Assembly: GCF_013366375.1 (NCBI RefSeq)
Contig: NZ_JABWMJ010000003.1
Coordinates: 1 to 64,000 of the forward strand
DNA length: 64,000 bases
Origin: Rhizobacter koreensis
Lineage (GTDB): Bacteria > Pseudomonadota > Gammaproteobacteria > Burkholderiales > Burkholderiaceae_C
Reading direction: 5' to 3'
In this document: positions 39,346-47,704 of the stretch, in pieces
Layout of the letters: each line of letters opens with the position of its first letter
How positions within the stretch are numbered: position 1 is the first letter of the stretch
Made by a program: the position numbers and the translations under genes
The notes under the pieces: model-generated
What the model was told of the DNA's origin: nothing
Databases searched by the model: none
What the model saw: the letters and a program-made list of their open reading frames with translations, nothing else

Positions 39346-39615
39346 TTAGCGCGGGCTGCCGCGCCGGACGAGGTTGACGATCGCGAGCAGGATGATCGCG
39401 CCGAGCAGCGAGACGCCCAGGCCCGCGAGGCTGAAGTCGTTCTGGTTGATGGTGCCGGTCCCGAGCATCGGGGCCAGGAGCCAGCCGCCGAGCATGGCGC
39501 CGACGATACCCACGACCACGTTCAGGATGACGCCTTGCTGGGCATCCGTCTTCATGATCATGCTGGCGACCCAGCCGATGAGGCCGCCCACAACAAGCCA
39601 AATGATGAAGTTCAT
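39346..39615 (-). CDS. GlsB/YeaQ/YmgE family stress-response membrane protein
   Basis: An 89-residue protein with three membrane helices, opening MNFIIWLVVGGLIGWVASMI, then NVVVGIVGAMLGGWLLAP and VSLLGAIILLAIVNLVRRG. This is the transglycosylase-associated-protein/YeaQ family. Members are induced by envelope or osmotic stress, without a defined biochemical role. ATG 39615 has AAAGGGAA seven bases upstream. A strong terminator follows, so it is probably a single-gene unit. Confidence 0.92.
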   Translation of the reverse strand: MNFIIWLVVGGLIGWVASMIMKTDAQQGVILNVVVGIVGAMLGGWLLAPMLGTGTINQNDFSLAGLGVSLLGAIILLAIVNLVRRGSPR

Positions 39616-39862
39616 CGCAATTTCCCTTTGTCACACGAACTGTTGAAGACGTCCTTCGTCGATGCGTCCGAAGACGCGCCGTCGCCGGCCGGTCCGCTGA
39701 ATCGGCCTAAACCGTTTCGTTGCGGTGTGCATAGCGTAGGGCTAAGGCCCTGCCAGCTGAATGGGCGGCAATCCTGATCGGTTGTCAGCCCACTCCTACG
39801 CCTTCGAAACGCAGTCGTGGCGCCGGCTCGCGCCGGCGCGTGGGAGGGAAACGCGATCGAAC

Positions 39863-40150
39863 TCAGACCGTCAGTGCCCAGGCGGCCTGATACACGCCGA
39901 GCAGCAGCGCGCTGACGGCGATGCTCACCGCGAGGTGACGGCCGCCTTTGTCGAGGCGCACGCCGACGCGCGCGCCGAGGCTGCCCCACATGGCGAGCAG
40001 GAGCAGGGCGCCGGCTTCGCTGATGTCGAGCGGGTGGCCGCTCGCGCGCGAGAAGCCGAGAACGGCGATCCAGAGGCCGACGCCGAGAACGGTGGCAGCG
40101 GTCACCTCGTTGAACGAGGGTTTGCGGAGTTCGATTCCAAAGAGGGTCAT
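39863..40150 (-). CDS. Small membrane protein of unknown function
   Basis: A 95-residue protein with about three hydrophobic segments (ATVLGVGLWIAVLGF, AGALLLLAMWGSLGARVGV, LAVSIAVSALLLGVYQAAWAL). No family is recognised. It is divergent from the PPC-domain gene across 172 bases that hold a short GTCTA/TAGAC palindrome. Coding potential is supported by a sensible start, codon bias and hydrophobicity pattern rather than by homology. Confidence 0.65.
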   Translation of the reverse strand: MTLFGIELRKPSFNEVTAATVLGVGLWIAVLGFSRASGHPLDISEAGALLLLAMWGSLGARVGVRLDKGGRHLAVSIAVSALLLGVYQAAWALTV

Positions 40151-40178
40151 GGCGGACGTGGGTATAGCGTGGAGCTGG

Positions 40179-40191
40179 GTCTAGCGTAGAC
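40179..40191. promoter_or_regulatory. Short palindrome between divergent genes
   Basis: GTCTAGCGTAGAC has 5-bp perfect arms around GCG and lies 29 bases upstream of the small membrane protein gene. It could be an operator; its shortness makes chance possible. Confidence 0.2.
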
Positions 40192-40322
40192 GCCGGGGAC
40201 GATCGCGAAACGGCGATAACGGGCGGGAGCCCACGTCAGTTCGGCGCACCGATTTTGGCGGCTCGAGGCGCCGGGGAGCCGCAAGACCCTCAATATCCGA
40301 GCCCTGAACGGCCAAAAAGTCG

Positions 40323-40727
40323 ATGAATCTGTTGCCTTTGCGTCTCCTGCCCGGCGCCGACCTGCGGCGTGCGCTCGAAGCCGCGCTCGCCGCCGACGGC
40401 GCGTCGGCCGCGTTCGTGGTGGCCGGGATCGGCAGCCTCGCCGACGCGCCGCTGCGGCTGGCGGGCGCGGGCGAGGCGCGCGTGATCGCCGGCGCCTCGG
40501 AGCTGCTCACGCTTTCGGGCAGTGTCGGCGCCGACGCCTCGCACCTGCACGCCACGCTCGCCGACGCCACCGGCCGCGTCTGGGGCGGTCACGTGGGCTA
40601 CGGCTGCCGCGTGCGCACCACCGCCGAGATCCTGCTGGCACGACTGTCGGAGTGGCAGTTCAGTCGCACGTTCGACCCCCGGACGGGTTTCGCGGAACTC
40701 GAGATCGCGCGCAAGCCGTTGGCCTGA
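40323..40727 (+). CDS. PPC (DUF296) domain protein
   Basis: A 134-residue single-domain protein of the plant/prokaryote-conserved (PPC, formerly DUF296) family. Features are LRLLPGADLRRALEAAL, the core AAFVVAGIGSLADAPLRLAG, LLTLSGSVG and HLHATLADATGRVWGGHVG, where the conserved His-containing strands lie. Some members bind DNA and others are thought to bind a metal or metabolite. The specific role is unknown. It is followed by a thioesterase gene after 146 bases with its own possible promoter. Confidence 0.9.
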   Translation: MNLLPLRLLPGADLRRALEAALAADGASAAFVVAGIGSLADAPLRLAGAGEARVIAGASELLTLSGSVGADASHLHATLADATGRVWGGHVGYGCRVRTTAEILLARLSEWQFSRTFDPRTGFAELEIARKPLA

Positions 40728-40838
40728 CGTCGAACACGGATGGTGAGTTCGATGGGTCGAAGGGCGGTGGCCGGGACGGAGCCGGCCCGGATCGTTCAGC
40801 GAAGAGCACCGCAGGCGCGATTCGAGCTTGCTTGTACC

Positions 40839-40844
40839 TACAAT
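40839..40844 (+). promoter_or_regulatory. Candidate -10 box before the thioesterase gene
   Basis: TACAAT lies about 30 bases upstream of ATG 40874 in a locally AT-richer patch. No convincing -35 hexamer is present, so this is a weak call. Confidence 0.3.
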
Positions 40845-40873
40845 CGTCTGCATCGGTTTTTGAAGGAGCAGCG

Positions 40874-41413
40874 ATGAGCGAGCCGGTGGACGTTGCCGCG
40901 GTGGTGGCCGACTGGGACGCGAAGGCCGCCGCGATCCGGGCGCGCATGGCGCCGGTCGGCGTCGCACGCCCCGACCAGGTCGCCGGCATGACCGGCATGC
41001 AGGTGTTCGAGGCAATGTTCGAGGGGCGCCTGCCGCCGCCGCCGGTCGGCCAGACGCTCGACTTCCTGCCGATCGAGATCGAGCCCGGGCGCGCGGTATT
41101 CCAGGGCCGGCCGAGCCTCGCGCACTACAACCCGCTCGGCACCGTGCACGGCGGCTGGATCGCGACGCTGCTCGACTCGTGCGTCGGCTGCGCGGTGCAC
41201 TCGACGCTGCCGGCCGGAAAGATCTACACGACCGCCGAGCTGAAGATCAACTACGTGCGGCCGGTCACCGCGCGCACGCCGCTGCTGCGCGCCGAAGGCA
41301 AGGTGATCCACGTCGGCGGCCGCATGGGCACCGCCGACGGGCGCCTAGTCGGTGCCGACGGCAAGCTGTACGCGCACGCGTCGACCACCTGCTTCATCTT
41401 CGACGCGAGCTGA
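40874..41413 (+). CDS. PaaI-type hotdog-fold thioesterase
   Basis: A 179-residue hotdog-fold protein. The signature NPLGTVHGGWIATLLDSCVG includes the conserved His-Gly-Gly and Asp of the PaaI/YbgC-like family, followed by AELKINYVRPVT and GRMGTADGRL. It probably hydrolyses an acyl-CoA, possibly aromatic, given the pca genes nearby. GAAGGAG lies six bases before ATG 40874. Its 3' end overlaps the stop of the convergent kinase-fusion gene by 20 bases. Confidence 0.92.
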   Translation: MSEPVDVAAVVADWDAKAAAIRARMAPVGVARPDQVAGMTGMQVFEAMFEGRLPPPPVGQTLDFLPIEIEPGRAVFQGRPSLAHYNPLGTVHGGWIATLLDSCVGCAVHSTLPAGKIYTTAELKINYVRPVTARTPLLRAEGKVIHVGGRMGTADGRLVGADGKLYAHASTTCFIFDAS

Positions 41414-43196
41414 CGCGCGCGCGGAGGCGCTCGGCGTAGCGGGCGAGCAGGGCGTCGATGCGCTGCCGCTCCGCGGCGTCGCCGGTGGCGTCGAGTGCCA
41501 TGCCCCAGGCGCCGAGCTGGAACCCCAGATACCAAGGTAGCAGCGCGTCGGCGAGGTCGCGATCGACCGGGCAGCCGAGCTCGGCCATGCGTCGTTCGAT
41601 GCACAGCTGCTCGGCCGGTGACAGGTCGAGCTCGACTGCGGCGCCGACGACATCCCAGGCGATGTCCTGGCAGCCGACGAGGTCGTGGCCGGCGTGGTGA
41701 TCGACCGCGTCGGTCTTCAGCACCGCCCCGTCCACGACGAGCCACTCCCAGGCGTGCATGCGGTTGTCGGTCTCGACGCGTCGCACGCGCGCCTGCAGCG
41801 CCTCGAGCGCGGCGGGCGCCACCTCGAACAATGGCGCGATCTCGGCGCCGAGCACCTGCCCGGCGTTGTAGCGGGCGGCCTCGTGCAGCTGCTGCAACAT
41901 CGCGCCGGCGTGCGCGGGCGCGACGAGGCGAGTGGCGCGGAACGCGAGGTAGTCGGCGATGCGGCGGACGAGCCGCTCTCGCGCAGCCGATAAGGCGAGC
42001 AGCGCATCCACCGGCTCCGCGTCCTGGTGCCAGCGCTCCACCACGAAGCCGTGGCAGGTCCCGATCGGGCGGGGCGAGAAGCCGGCTTTTGCCAGCGCCA
42101 CCGCCCGCTCGACGTTGCGCGCACCGCGCCGCCCGACGCCGGCGAACTTGACGAGCCAGCCGACGCCGCCCGCCTCGGCCAGGTACTTGCGACGCTCCTG
42201 CCAGGGATGAACCGGCGCCACCGCAGGAGCCCGGTTCGAGAGCCAGCGCCAGCCCCCGTTGCCGACGTCGCGCAGCGGCGCCGTCAGCGGGCCGACGACG
42301 CCGGCAACCCCGCACTCGAGCCGGTGCGACGGATCCGCCGCACCGAGAATGCTGCGCTCGAAGCTCGCGACGTGCACCGACACCGCTTCCCACAACGCGC
42401 GCGTTGCCGGTGTCGCTTCGGCACCCGGGCCGTGCGCGTGGCTCGCGAACACGTGGACGTCGGCAGGCTGGACGCCGCGTTCCAGGACTCGGCGCACGAC
42501 CGCCGCGACCGACGATCCCGAAAGCCCCGGGCCCTCGTCGACGATCGCGTAGCGCAGGGCCTGCCCCGAGCCTGACGCCGCCAGCGCATCGAGCAGCGCG
42601 TCGGCGCCGGGCGCGAGCTGGCGGTCGAACGGATGGCCGACCGGTCGCAGCGTGAGCGGGAGCGGCGCGTCGAGCGCCGCCGCGACGATCGCGCCCAAGC
42701 TCGTGCCGATGCTGCGGATGCCGATCACGCGCCATTCGCCGCGCGGCAGCTCGCGCGCGGCCTCGAGGTAGCTCTCGGGGTAGAGCGCGTAGAAGGCGTA
42801 GCCCTCGGGCTGCTTGACGTCGACGACGGCGTCGCCGGCCCGGCGTTCGCACTCCGCCCGCGCTGCCTCGACCGTCGCGAGCAGGGCGTCGACGACGGCC
42901 GCATCGACTTCGAACGCGGGGGCGTTCCACGATGCCTTCACCAGCTTTGCGAGCGCGTGCAGCAGCGCCATCGCGGCGTCGCCTGCGGGCGCCGCCGTCT
43001 CGTGGCCGCCGGCCGCGTGGAACGCCGCGTCGACGACGCCCTGAGCGAGCTCGCCGGCTTCGAGGAAGGCGCCGACCCAGTCGGCGTGACGCGCCAGCCC
43101 GGCCGGCGTCGCGCGTGCGGCACGCACGCCGGCGCCGATTCGCGCCAGCTTGTCGGCGGCGCGCTCGCGCTCGACCGCGTCGCCGTAGACCAGCAT
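41394..43196 (-). CDS. Phosphoribosyltransferase-like and APH-like kinase fusion protein
   Basis: A 600-residue protein I do not recognise as a described family. Residues about 130-250 look like a type I phosphoribosyltransferase: GIRSIGTSLGAIVAAAL (161-175) and the PRPP-loop-like YAIVDEGPGLSGSSVAAV (216-233). The C-terminal half resembles aminoglycoside/choline-kinase folds: GVGWLVKFAGVG (Lys350), then NRMHAWEWLV (478-487), KTDAVDHHAGHDLVGCQDIA (494-512) and WDVVGAAVELDLSP. The classic HGD Asp is not obvious, so activity is uncertain. It would be an enzyme joining PRPP or nucleotide chemistry with phosphorylation. ATG 43196 overlaps the phosphatase stop by one base (TGATG), implying coupled translation. 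It overlaps the convergent thioesterase gene by 20 bases. Confidence 0.8.
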   Translation of the reverse strand: MLVYGDAVERERAADKLARIGAGVRAARATPAGLARHADWVGAFLEAGELAQGVVDAAFHAAGGHETAAPAGDAAMALLHALAKLVKASWNAPAFEVDAAVVDALLATVEAARAECERRAGDAVVDVKQPEGYAFYALYPESYLEAARELPRGEWRVIGIRSIGTSLGAIVAAALDAPLPLTLRPVGHPFDRQLAPGADALLDALAASGSGQALRYAIVDEGPGLSGSSVAAVVRRVLERGVQPADVHVFASHAHGPGAEATPATRALWEAVSVHVASFERSILGAADPSHRLECGVAGVVGPLTAPLRDVGNGGWRWLSNRAPAVAPVHPWQERRKYLAEAGGVGWLVKFAGVGRRGARNVERAVALAKAGFSPRPIGTCHGFVVERWHQDAEPVDALLALSAARERLVRRIADYLAFRATRLVAPAHAGAMLQQLHEAARYNAGQVLGAEIAPLFEVAPAALEALQARVRRVETDNRMHAWEWLVVDGAVLKTDAVDHHAGHDLVGCQDIAWDVVGAAVELDLSPAEQLCIERRMAELGCPVDRDLADALLPWYLGFQLGAWGMALDATGDAAERQRIDALLARYAERLRARVSSRRR

Positions 43197-43726
43197 CAGG
43201 CGCTGCGCATCAGGTGCCGGTAGGCGATCAGCTTGAACTCGTCGAACGTCGGCACCGACCACGCGACGTCCCGCTTCGCGCGCTCGCGCTCGAGCCAGCC
43301 GGCCCAGCACTCGAACTGGCTCGGCGACGGCGAGACGAGGTCGCGGCGGTCCTTCATGAGGCCGAGTGCGTCGAGCGGCGGCATGCCGCGGTGCACCAGC
43401 GCGCAGAGGGCGGTGATCGCCGAGCGGCCGATGCCGTGCTGGCAGTGCACCAGCACGCGTTCGCCGCGGTCGAGGTGCGCCGACACGAACTCGACCGCGC
43501 GGTCGAGATGCTCCGCATCGACGCCGCAGAGGTCGGGCGTCGGCAGGTGCAGCAGGGTGATGCCGTGGCGGCGCAGCACGTGCTCGTCGTCCTTGGCCTC
43601 CTCGCGCAGGTCGACGATGGCCTGGAAGCGGTGCTCGCGGGCGAGCGCCTCGGCGCGCTCGGTCGGGAAGCTGCCGCCGACCGCCAGCGTGTCGGTGATC
43701 CAGTCGAAGTTGGGTTGCCAGGTCAT
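43196..43726 (-). CDS. Cysteine (dual-specificity-type) phosphatase
   Basis: A 176-residue phosphatase with the C-x5-R loop VHCQHGIGRSA (Cys95, Arg101) and a general-acid candidate in LPTPDLCGVD (Asp65 or Asp70). The N-terminus NFDWITDTLAVGGSFPTE matches the dual-specificity/tyrosine phosphatase fold. Substrate may be a protein or a small phosphorylated molecule. It starts at ATG 43726; a longer reading to 43828 adds 34 unconserved residues. It is the first gene of a two-gene unit with the phosphoribosyltransferase-kinase fusion and is divergent from ugd. Confidence 0.9.
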   Translation of the reverse strand: MTWQPNFDWITDTLAVGGSFPTERAEALAREHRFQAIVDLREEAKDDEHVLRRHGITLLHLPTPDLCGVDAEHLDRAVEFVSAHLDRGERVLVHCQHGIGRSAITALCALVHRGMPPLDALGLMKDRRDLVSPSPSQFECWAGWLERERAKRDVAWSVPTFDEFKLIAYRHLMRSA

Positions 43727-43898
43727 TGCGAGCGTGCGCGCGGATGGGGCTGCTGTGGCGGGCCGCCAATCTAGCCGGTCCACGCCGAGCTTGCCGGCGA
43801 GCCCACGACAGGGGACGCGGCGCGGCAACCGCGCGCTGCCCGGTTAAAGTCCCGCGTCACGCATTTCGCGCCGGCTGCGAGCGGCACTTCTCAACCAT

Positions 43899-45284
43899 AT
43901 GAACATCACCGTCCTCGGCACCGGCTACGTCGGCCTCGTCACCGGAGCGTGCCTCGCGGAGATCGGCAACCACGTGGTCTGCTACGACCCGGACCGCCGC
44001 AAGATCGACGTGCTCGAATCCGGCGGCATGCCGATCCACGAGCGCCAGCTGCCCGAAGTCGTCGCGCGCAACGTGCAGGCGGGGCGGCTGCGCTTCACCA
44101 CCGAGATCGAGCCGGCGGTGCGCCACGGCGACATCGTCTTCATCGCGACCGGAACGCCGGCCGACCAGGACGGCAGCGCCGACCTGCAGTACGTGCTCGC
44201 CGCCGCGCGCAGCATCGGCCGCCACATGCAGGGCTACAAAGTGGTGGTGCAGAAGTCGACCGTGCCGGTCGGCACCGCGTCCAAGGTGCGTCAGGCCATC
44301 GAGGACGAGCTCGCCGCACGCCGCACCGAGGGCGATGCGGCCGCCGGCAGCAGCGAGCAGGTGTTCCCGGTCGGCATCGTGTCGAATCCCGAGTTCCTGA
44401 AGGAAGGCAGCGCGGTCGACGACTTCATGCGGCCCGACCGCATCGTCATCGGCACCGGCCCGGGCGAAGCCGGCCAGCGCGCGCGCGACCTGATGACGCA
44501 GCTCTACGCGCCGTTCAACCGGCAGCGCGAGCGCATCCTCTACATGGACCTGAACGCGGCCGAGCTCACCAAGTACGCGGCCAACGCGATGCTCGCCACC
44601 CGCATCAGCTTCATGAACGAGCTCGCCAACCTCGCCGACAAGGTCGGGGTCGACATCGAGCAGGTGCGCAAGGGCATCGGCTCCGATCCGCGCATCGGCT
44701 ACAGCTTTCTCTACCCGGGCGTCGGCTACGGCGGCAGCTGCTTTCCCAAGGACGTGCAGGCGCTGGTGCGCACGGCCGCCGACCACGGCCAGCGGCTGCA
44801 GGTGCTGGAAGCCGTGCGCGCGGTCAACGACGCCCAGAAGCACGTGCTGTTCGAGAAGATCGTCGCGCGCTTCGGCGACGACCTGCACGGCCGAACCTTC
44901 GCGCTGTGGGGCCTCGCGTTCAAGCCCAACACCGACGACATGCGCGAGGCACCGAGCCGGGTGATGATCCGCGCCCTCGTCGAGCGCGGAGCCGCGGTCG
45001 TCGCCTACGACCCGGTCGCGATGACCGAGGCCAAGCGCGTGCTCGCGCTCGACTTCGCCGACAGCGCCGAGCTGCTGCGCCGCGTGTACTACGCGCCTTC
45101 GCCGATGCAGGCGGTCGAGGATGCCGACGCGCTGGTCATCGTCACCGAGTGGACCGCGTTCAAGAGCCCCGACTTCCACGCGCTGAAAAGCGCGCTCAAG
45201 CAGCCGGTGATCTTCGACGGCCGCAACCTCTACGACCCCGACATCCGCGCCCAGGGCTTCGAGTACATGGCCATCGGCCGCTGA
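43899..45284 (+). CDS. ugd: UDP-glucose 6-dehydrogenase
   Basis: A 461-residue enzyme that oxidises UDP-glucose to UDP-glucuronate with two NAD. The Rossmann start is [20 protein letters not shown], the catalytic Cys is in [14 protein letters not shown], and [18 protein letters not shown] marks the UDP-binding C-terminal domain. A short insert (about residues 142-150, [10 protein letters not shown]) is unusual. It provides substrate for the next gene, UDP-glucuronate decarboxylase. No Shine-Dalgarno is seen before ATG 43899, but homology fixes the start. Confidence 0.96.
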   Translation: MNITVLGTGYVGLVTGACLAEIGNHVVCYDPDRRKIDVLESGGMPIHERQLPEVVARNVQAGRLRFTTEIEPAVRHGDIVFIATGTPADQDGSADLQYVLAAARSIGRHMQGYKVVVQKSTVPVGTASKVRQAIEDELAARRTEGDAAAGSSEQVFPVGIVSNPEFLKEGSAVDDFMRPDRIVIGTGPGEAGQRARDLMTQLYAPFNRQRERILYMDLNAAELTKYAANAMLATRISFMNELANLADKVGVDIEQVRKGIGSDPRIGYSFLYPGVGYGGSCFPKDVQALVRTAADHGQRLQVLEAVRAVNDAQKHVLFEKIVARFGDDLHGRTFALWGLAFKPNTDDMREAPSRVMIRALVERGAAVVAYDPVAMTEAKRVLALDFADSAELLRRVYYAPSPMQAVEDADALVIVTEWTAFKSPDFHALKSALKQPVIFDGRNLYDPDIRAQGFEYMAIGR

Positions 45285-45329
45285 CGCGGGCGCGCCGGCT
45301 TCTTTCGTTTCAAGCTCACGGATTCACCC

Positions 45330-46301
45330 ATGCGTGTCTACAACGCCGAACGCCGCGTCCTCGTGACCGGCGGCGCAGGCTTTCTCGGCAGTCACCTCTG
45401 CGAACGCCTGCTCAACGCCGGCCATCAGGTGCTCTGCGTCGACAACTTCTTCACCGGCTCCAAGCGCAACATCGAGCACCTGCTCGACCACAGGCACTTC
45501 GAGCTGATGCGGCACGACGTGACGTTCCCGCTCTACGTCGAGGTCGACCAGATCTACAACCTGGCCTGTCCCGCATCACCGGTGCACTACCAGCACGACC
45601 CGGTGCAGACCACCAAGACCAGCGTGCACGGCGCGATCAACATGCTCGGCCTCGCGAAGCGGCTGCGCGCACGCATCCTGCAGGCGTCGACCAGCGAGGT
45701 CTACGGCGATCCGGACGTGCATCCGCAGCCCGAGGGCTACTGGGGAAGGGTCAACCCGATCGGCATCCGCAGCTGCTACGACGAAGGCAAGCGCTGCGCC
45801 GAGACGCTGTTCTTCGACTATCACCGGCAGCACCGGCTCGACATTCGCGTCGCGCGCATCTTCAACACCTATGGTCCGCGCATGCACCCGAACGACGGCC
45901 GTGTGGTGTCGAACTTCATCGTGCAGGCGCTGCGCGGCGACCCGATCACCATCTACGGTGAAGGCACGCAGACGCGCAGCTTCTGCTACGTCGACGACCT
46001 GGTCGCCGGTCTCAACCGCTTCATGGACGCGGAGCCTGGCTTCACCGGCCCGCTCAACATCGGCAACCCGGGCGAATTCACGATCCGCGAGCTCGCCGAG
46101 CGCGTGATCCGTCTCACCGGCTCAGGCTCGAAGCTGGTGTTCGAGCCGCTGCCGTCCGACGACCCGATGCAGCGTCAGCCCGACATCTCGCTCATTCGCG
46201 ACAAGCTCGGCTGGCAGCCGAACGTGCAGCTCGAGGAAGGCCTCAAGAAGACGATCGCTTATTTCGATCAGCTGCTGACGGAGACGGCGCGGAACGCTTG
46301 A
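45330..46301 (+). CDS. uxs: UDP-glucuronate decarboxylase (UDP-xylose synthase)
   Basis: A 323-residue short-chain dehydrogenase. The NAD motif is [47 protein letters not shown] and STSEVYGDP are hallmarks of UDP-xylose synthases; the catalytic pair is Tyr and Lys in [11 protein letters not shown]. It converts UDP-glucuronate to UDP-xylose. It follows ugd by 45 bases, so the two form a UDP-sugar supply operon. After it comes the repeat-bearing intergenic region. Confidence 0.93.
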   Translation: MRVYNAERRVLVTGGAGFLGSHLCERLLNAGHQVLCVDNFFTGSKRNIEHLLDHRHFELMRHDVTFPLYVEVDQIYNLACPASPVHYQHDPVQTTKTSVHGAINMLGLAKRLRARILQASTSEVYGDPDVHPQPEGYWGRVNPIGIRSCYDEGKRCAETLFFDYHRQHRLDIRVARIFNTYGPRMHPNDGRVVSNFIVQALRGDPITIYGEGTQTRSFCYVDDLVAGLNRFMDAEPGFTGPLNIGNPGEFTIRELAERVIRLTGSGSKLVFEPLPSDDPMQRQPDISLIRDKLGWQPNVQLEEGLKKTIAYFDQLLTETARNA

Positions 46302-46363
46302 GGTGGTCTCAACGTCGAACGACGTGGTCTGTGCCCTGAGTCCAACTAGAGGGAGCACGGGCG

Positions 46364-46450
46364 CAGGCTCGTCGGGTACTCCGCTACGTTCATGTCCCCC
46401 GGCGGCAGCCTCCTCCTTAACTTCACTCCGCGGAGTACCCGGCGAGCCTG
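46364..46450 (-). repeat. Palindromic element, copy 1 (core on minus strand)
   Basis: An 87-bp element bounded by 21-bp inverted arms (46364-46384 and 46430-46450, 20 of 21 bases complementary). Inside, on the minus strand, are the core blocks GAGTGAAGTTAAGGAGGAG and GGGGGACATGAACG, and GCGGAGT occurs directly on both sides of the core. The same core blocks occur in copy 2, but the outer arms differ. Confidence 0.75.
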
Positions 46451-46482
46451 TCGGAGCGCTGCGGGGTCGCGATAGTTCTCTT

Positions 46483-46504
46483 GTCGAGCATGGCAACGCT
46501 CGAC
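46483..46504. repeat. Hairpin between the two palindromic elements
   Basis: GTCGAGC (46483-46489) pairs perfectly with GCTCGAC (46498-46504) around an 8-base loop. It is unrelated in sequence to the flanking elements. Confidence 0.4.
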
Positions 46505-46559
46505 ACGCGCGAGTGAGTGCAGCCGTACAGGCTCGATCGCGTGCCACCGACGCGTCCAA

Positions 46560-46657
46560 GGGTTTGCGGGGCGCTTCGCGGAGTGAAGTTAAGGAGGAGC
46601 CAGCAGCCAGAGGCTGCTGGCGGGGGACATGAACGCAGCGGAGTGCCCCGCAAACCC
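46560..46657 (+). repeat. Palindromic element, copy 2 (core on plus strand)
   Basis: A 98-bp element. Outer arms GGGTTTGCGGGGC (46560-46572) and GCCCCGCAAACCC (46645-46657) are perfectly complementary, and the next seven positions can extend the stem at RNA level with two G-U pairs. The core blocks match copy 1. The centre holds a perfect 9-bp hairpin, CCAGCAGCC/GGCTGCTGG (46600-46608 with 46612-46620), where copy 1 has a different, shorter GC-rich sequence. Confidence 0.75.
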
Positions 46658-46737
46658 TCGCCCCGTCCGCCGCTGGAGCGATCGGCGAACGAGCCGATGC
46701 TGGCTGAAAGCTGCTGAGCTCCTCCGGAAGCGAGCTC

Positions 46738-47697
46738 CTACAGCGTCAGCGCCCCGCCGCTCTGCGCATGCAATGCCGGCCCGCTCGGACCGTGGCGCTT
46801 GCTGGCAACGCCCGGCGCGTAGCGGCGCACCATGCGCGCGCAGAACTCGGCGAATTCCTCGGCCTGCTGCGGCGGGCTCGTGTGGTGCGGCTCGATGCCG
46901 CGGTGCTCGGGCGTGAAGCAGAACGTAACGGTGACGTCGAAGTCCTCGAGCGCGCGCATCTGGCGGTCGAACCAGGCGTCGCAGTTGGGGCGGAAGCTGT
47001 CGGCCCAGCTGAGGCCGGTGCGCAGGCGACGGACCCCGAGGCGCTTGAGCCAGCTCACCGCGTCGTCGAGCCGGTGGTCCTCGAAGTGGAACCACTGGCA
47101 GATGCCGAGGTCGGGTGTGTAGCGCGGGAACAGCTCGCACGCGAGCTTGGGGCTGCCGTCTTCGCGCAGCAGGCCCATGTGGAAGTGGCGGTAGTAGCTC
47201 GAGCCTTCGGCCTCGCGATGACGCGTGGTCGCGGGCCACGCCTTGGGCAGGTCGTAGAGCGAATACCAGAAGACGCGCGGCACGCGGCCGATCAGCAGCT
47301 TGGCGGTGCGCTCGAGCCCGAACACCTGCACCTCTTCGGCGCCGAAGGTGGACACGCCCACTTCGGTGACCCACACCGGCAGATGCGTCACCGCCTCGAT
47401 CTCGGCAATGCGCGACGGCCACTCGTCGATCATCCAGTTGTTCCAATCGAGCGGAAAGCCGTGCACCGCGACCGCATCGAGGCGGTCGAGCACGCCCTGC
47501 TCGCGCAGCCGCGTCATGAAGCCGGCGTCGATCGGAGAGATGCCGCCGAGCACCTGCGTGAGCGCCGGATTCTCGGCGCGCACCGCGTCGGCGGCGAGCT
47601 TGACCATGGCCGCGTACGCGGTCCATTCAGGGTCGAGTTGAAGGTCCCAGTGCGACTTGTTGTTGGGCTCGTTCCAGAACTTGACGGCTTCGATCAT
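46738..47697 (-). CDS. Glycoside-hydrolase-like (clan A type) protein with permuted barrel order
   Basis: A 319-residue protein. It opens directly with the acid/base strand of clan A glycosidases, AVKFWNEPNN (Glu10), followed by the nucleophile strand PVWVTEVGVSTFG (Glu112) and a normal domain end, FWYSLYDLP and GLLREDGSPK (about 143-184). After that, residues about 198-295 (GICQWFHFEDH, WLKRLGVRRLRTGLSWADSF, VTVTFCFTPEHRG, FCARMVRRYAP) look like strands 1-3 that normally come first. The last 24 residues are low-complexity. It lies seven bases after the Ino1 stop, so it belongs to that operon. It may act on a xylose- or glucose-containing glycan, or be non-catalytic. Confidence 0.7.
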   Translation of the reverse strand: MIEAVKFWNEPNNKSHWDLQLDPEWTAYAAMVKLAADAVRAENPALTQVLGGISPIDAGFMTRLREQGVLDRLDAVAVHGFPLDWNNWMIDEWPSRIAEIEAVTHLPVWVTEVGVSTFGAEEVQVFGLERTAKLLIGRVPRVFWYSLYDLPKAWPATTRHREAEGSSYYRHFHMGLLREDGSPKLACELFPRYTPDLGICQWFHFEDHRLDDAVSWLKRLGVRRLRTGLSWADSFRPNCDAWFDRQMRALEDFDVTVTFCFTPEHRGIEPHHTSPPQQAEEFAEFCARMVRRYAPGVASKRHGPSGPALHAQSGGALTL

Positions 47698-47704
47698 GTC
47701 TCGA

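Larger units (their letters stand above)
46302..46737. other. Repeat-bearing intergenic region after the UDP-xylose synthase gene
   Basis: The 436 bases hold two large palindromic elements in opposite orientation (46364-46450 and 46560-46657), a hairpin between them (46483-46504), and no credible gene. The remaining sequence has a small ACGTCG/CGACGT hairpin at 46312-46325. The right edge abuts the stop of the glycoside-hydrolase-like gene. Confidence 0.6.

Noticed and set aside
46423..46653. Short open frames across the palindromic elements
   Set aside because: They read through the repeats in several frames, have no conserved start and no codon bias matching the neighbours.
46364..46657. 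Insertion-sequence remnant or MITE
   Set aside because: No transposase fragment and no clear target-site duplication; the terminal arms of the two copies differ in sequence.
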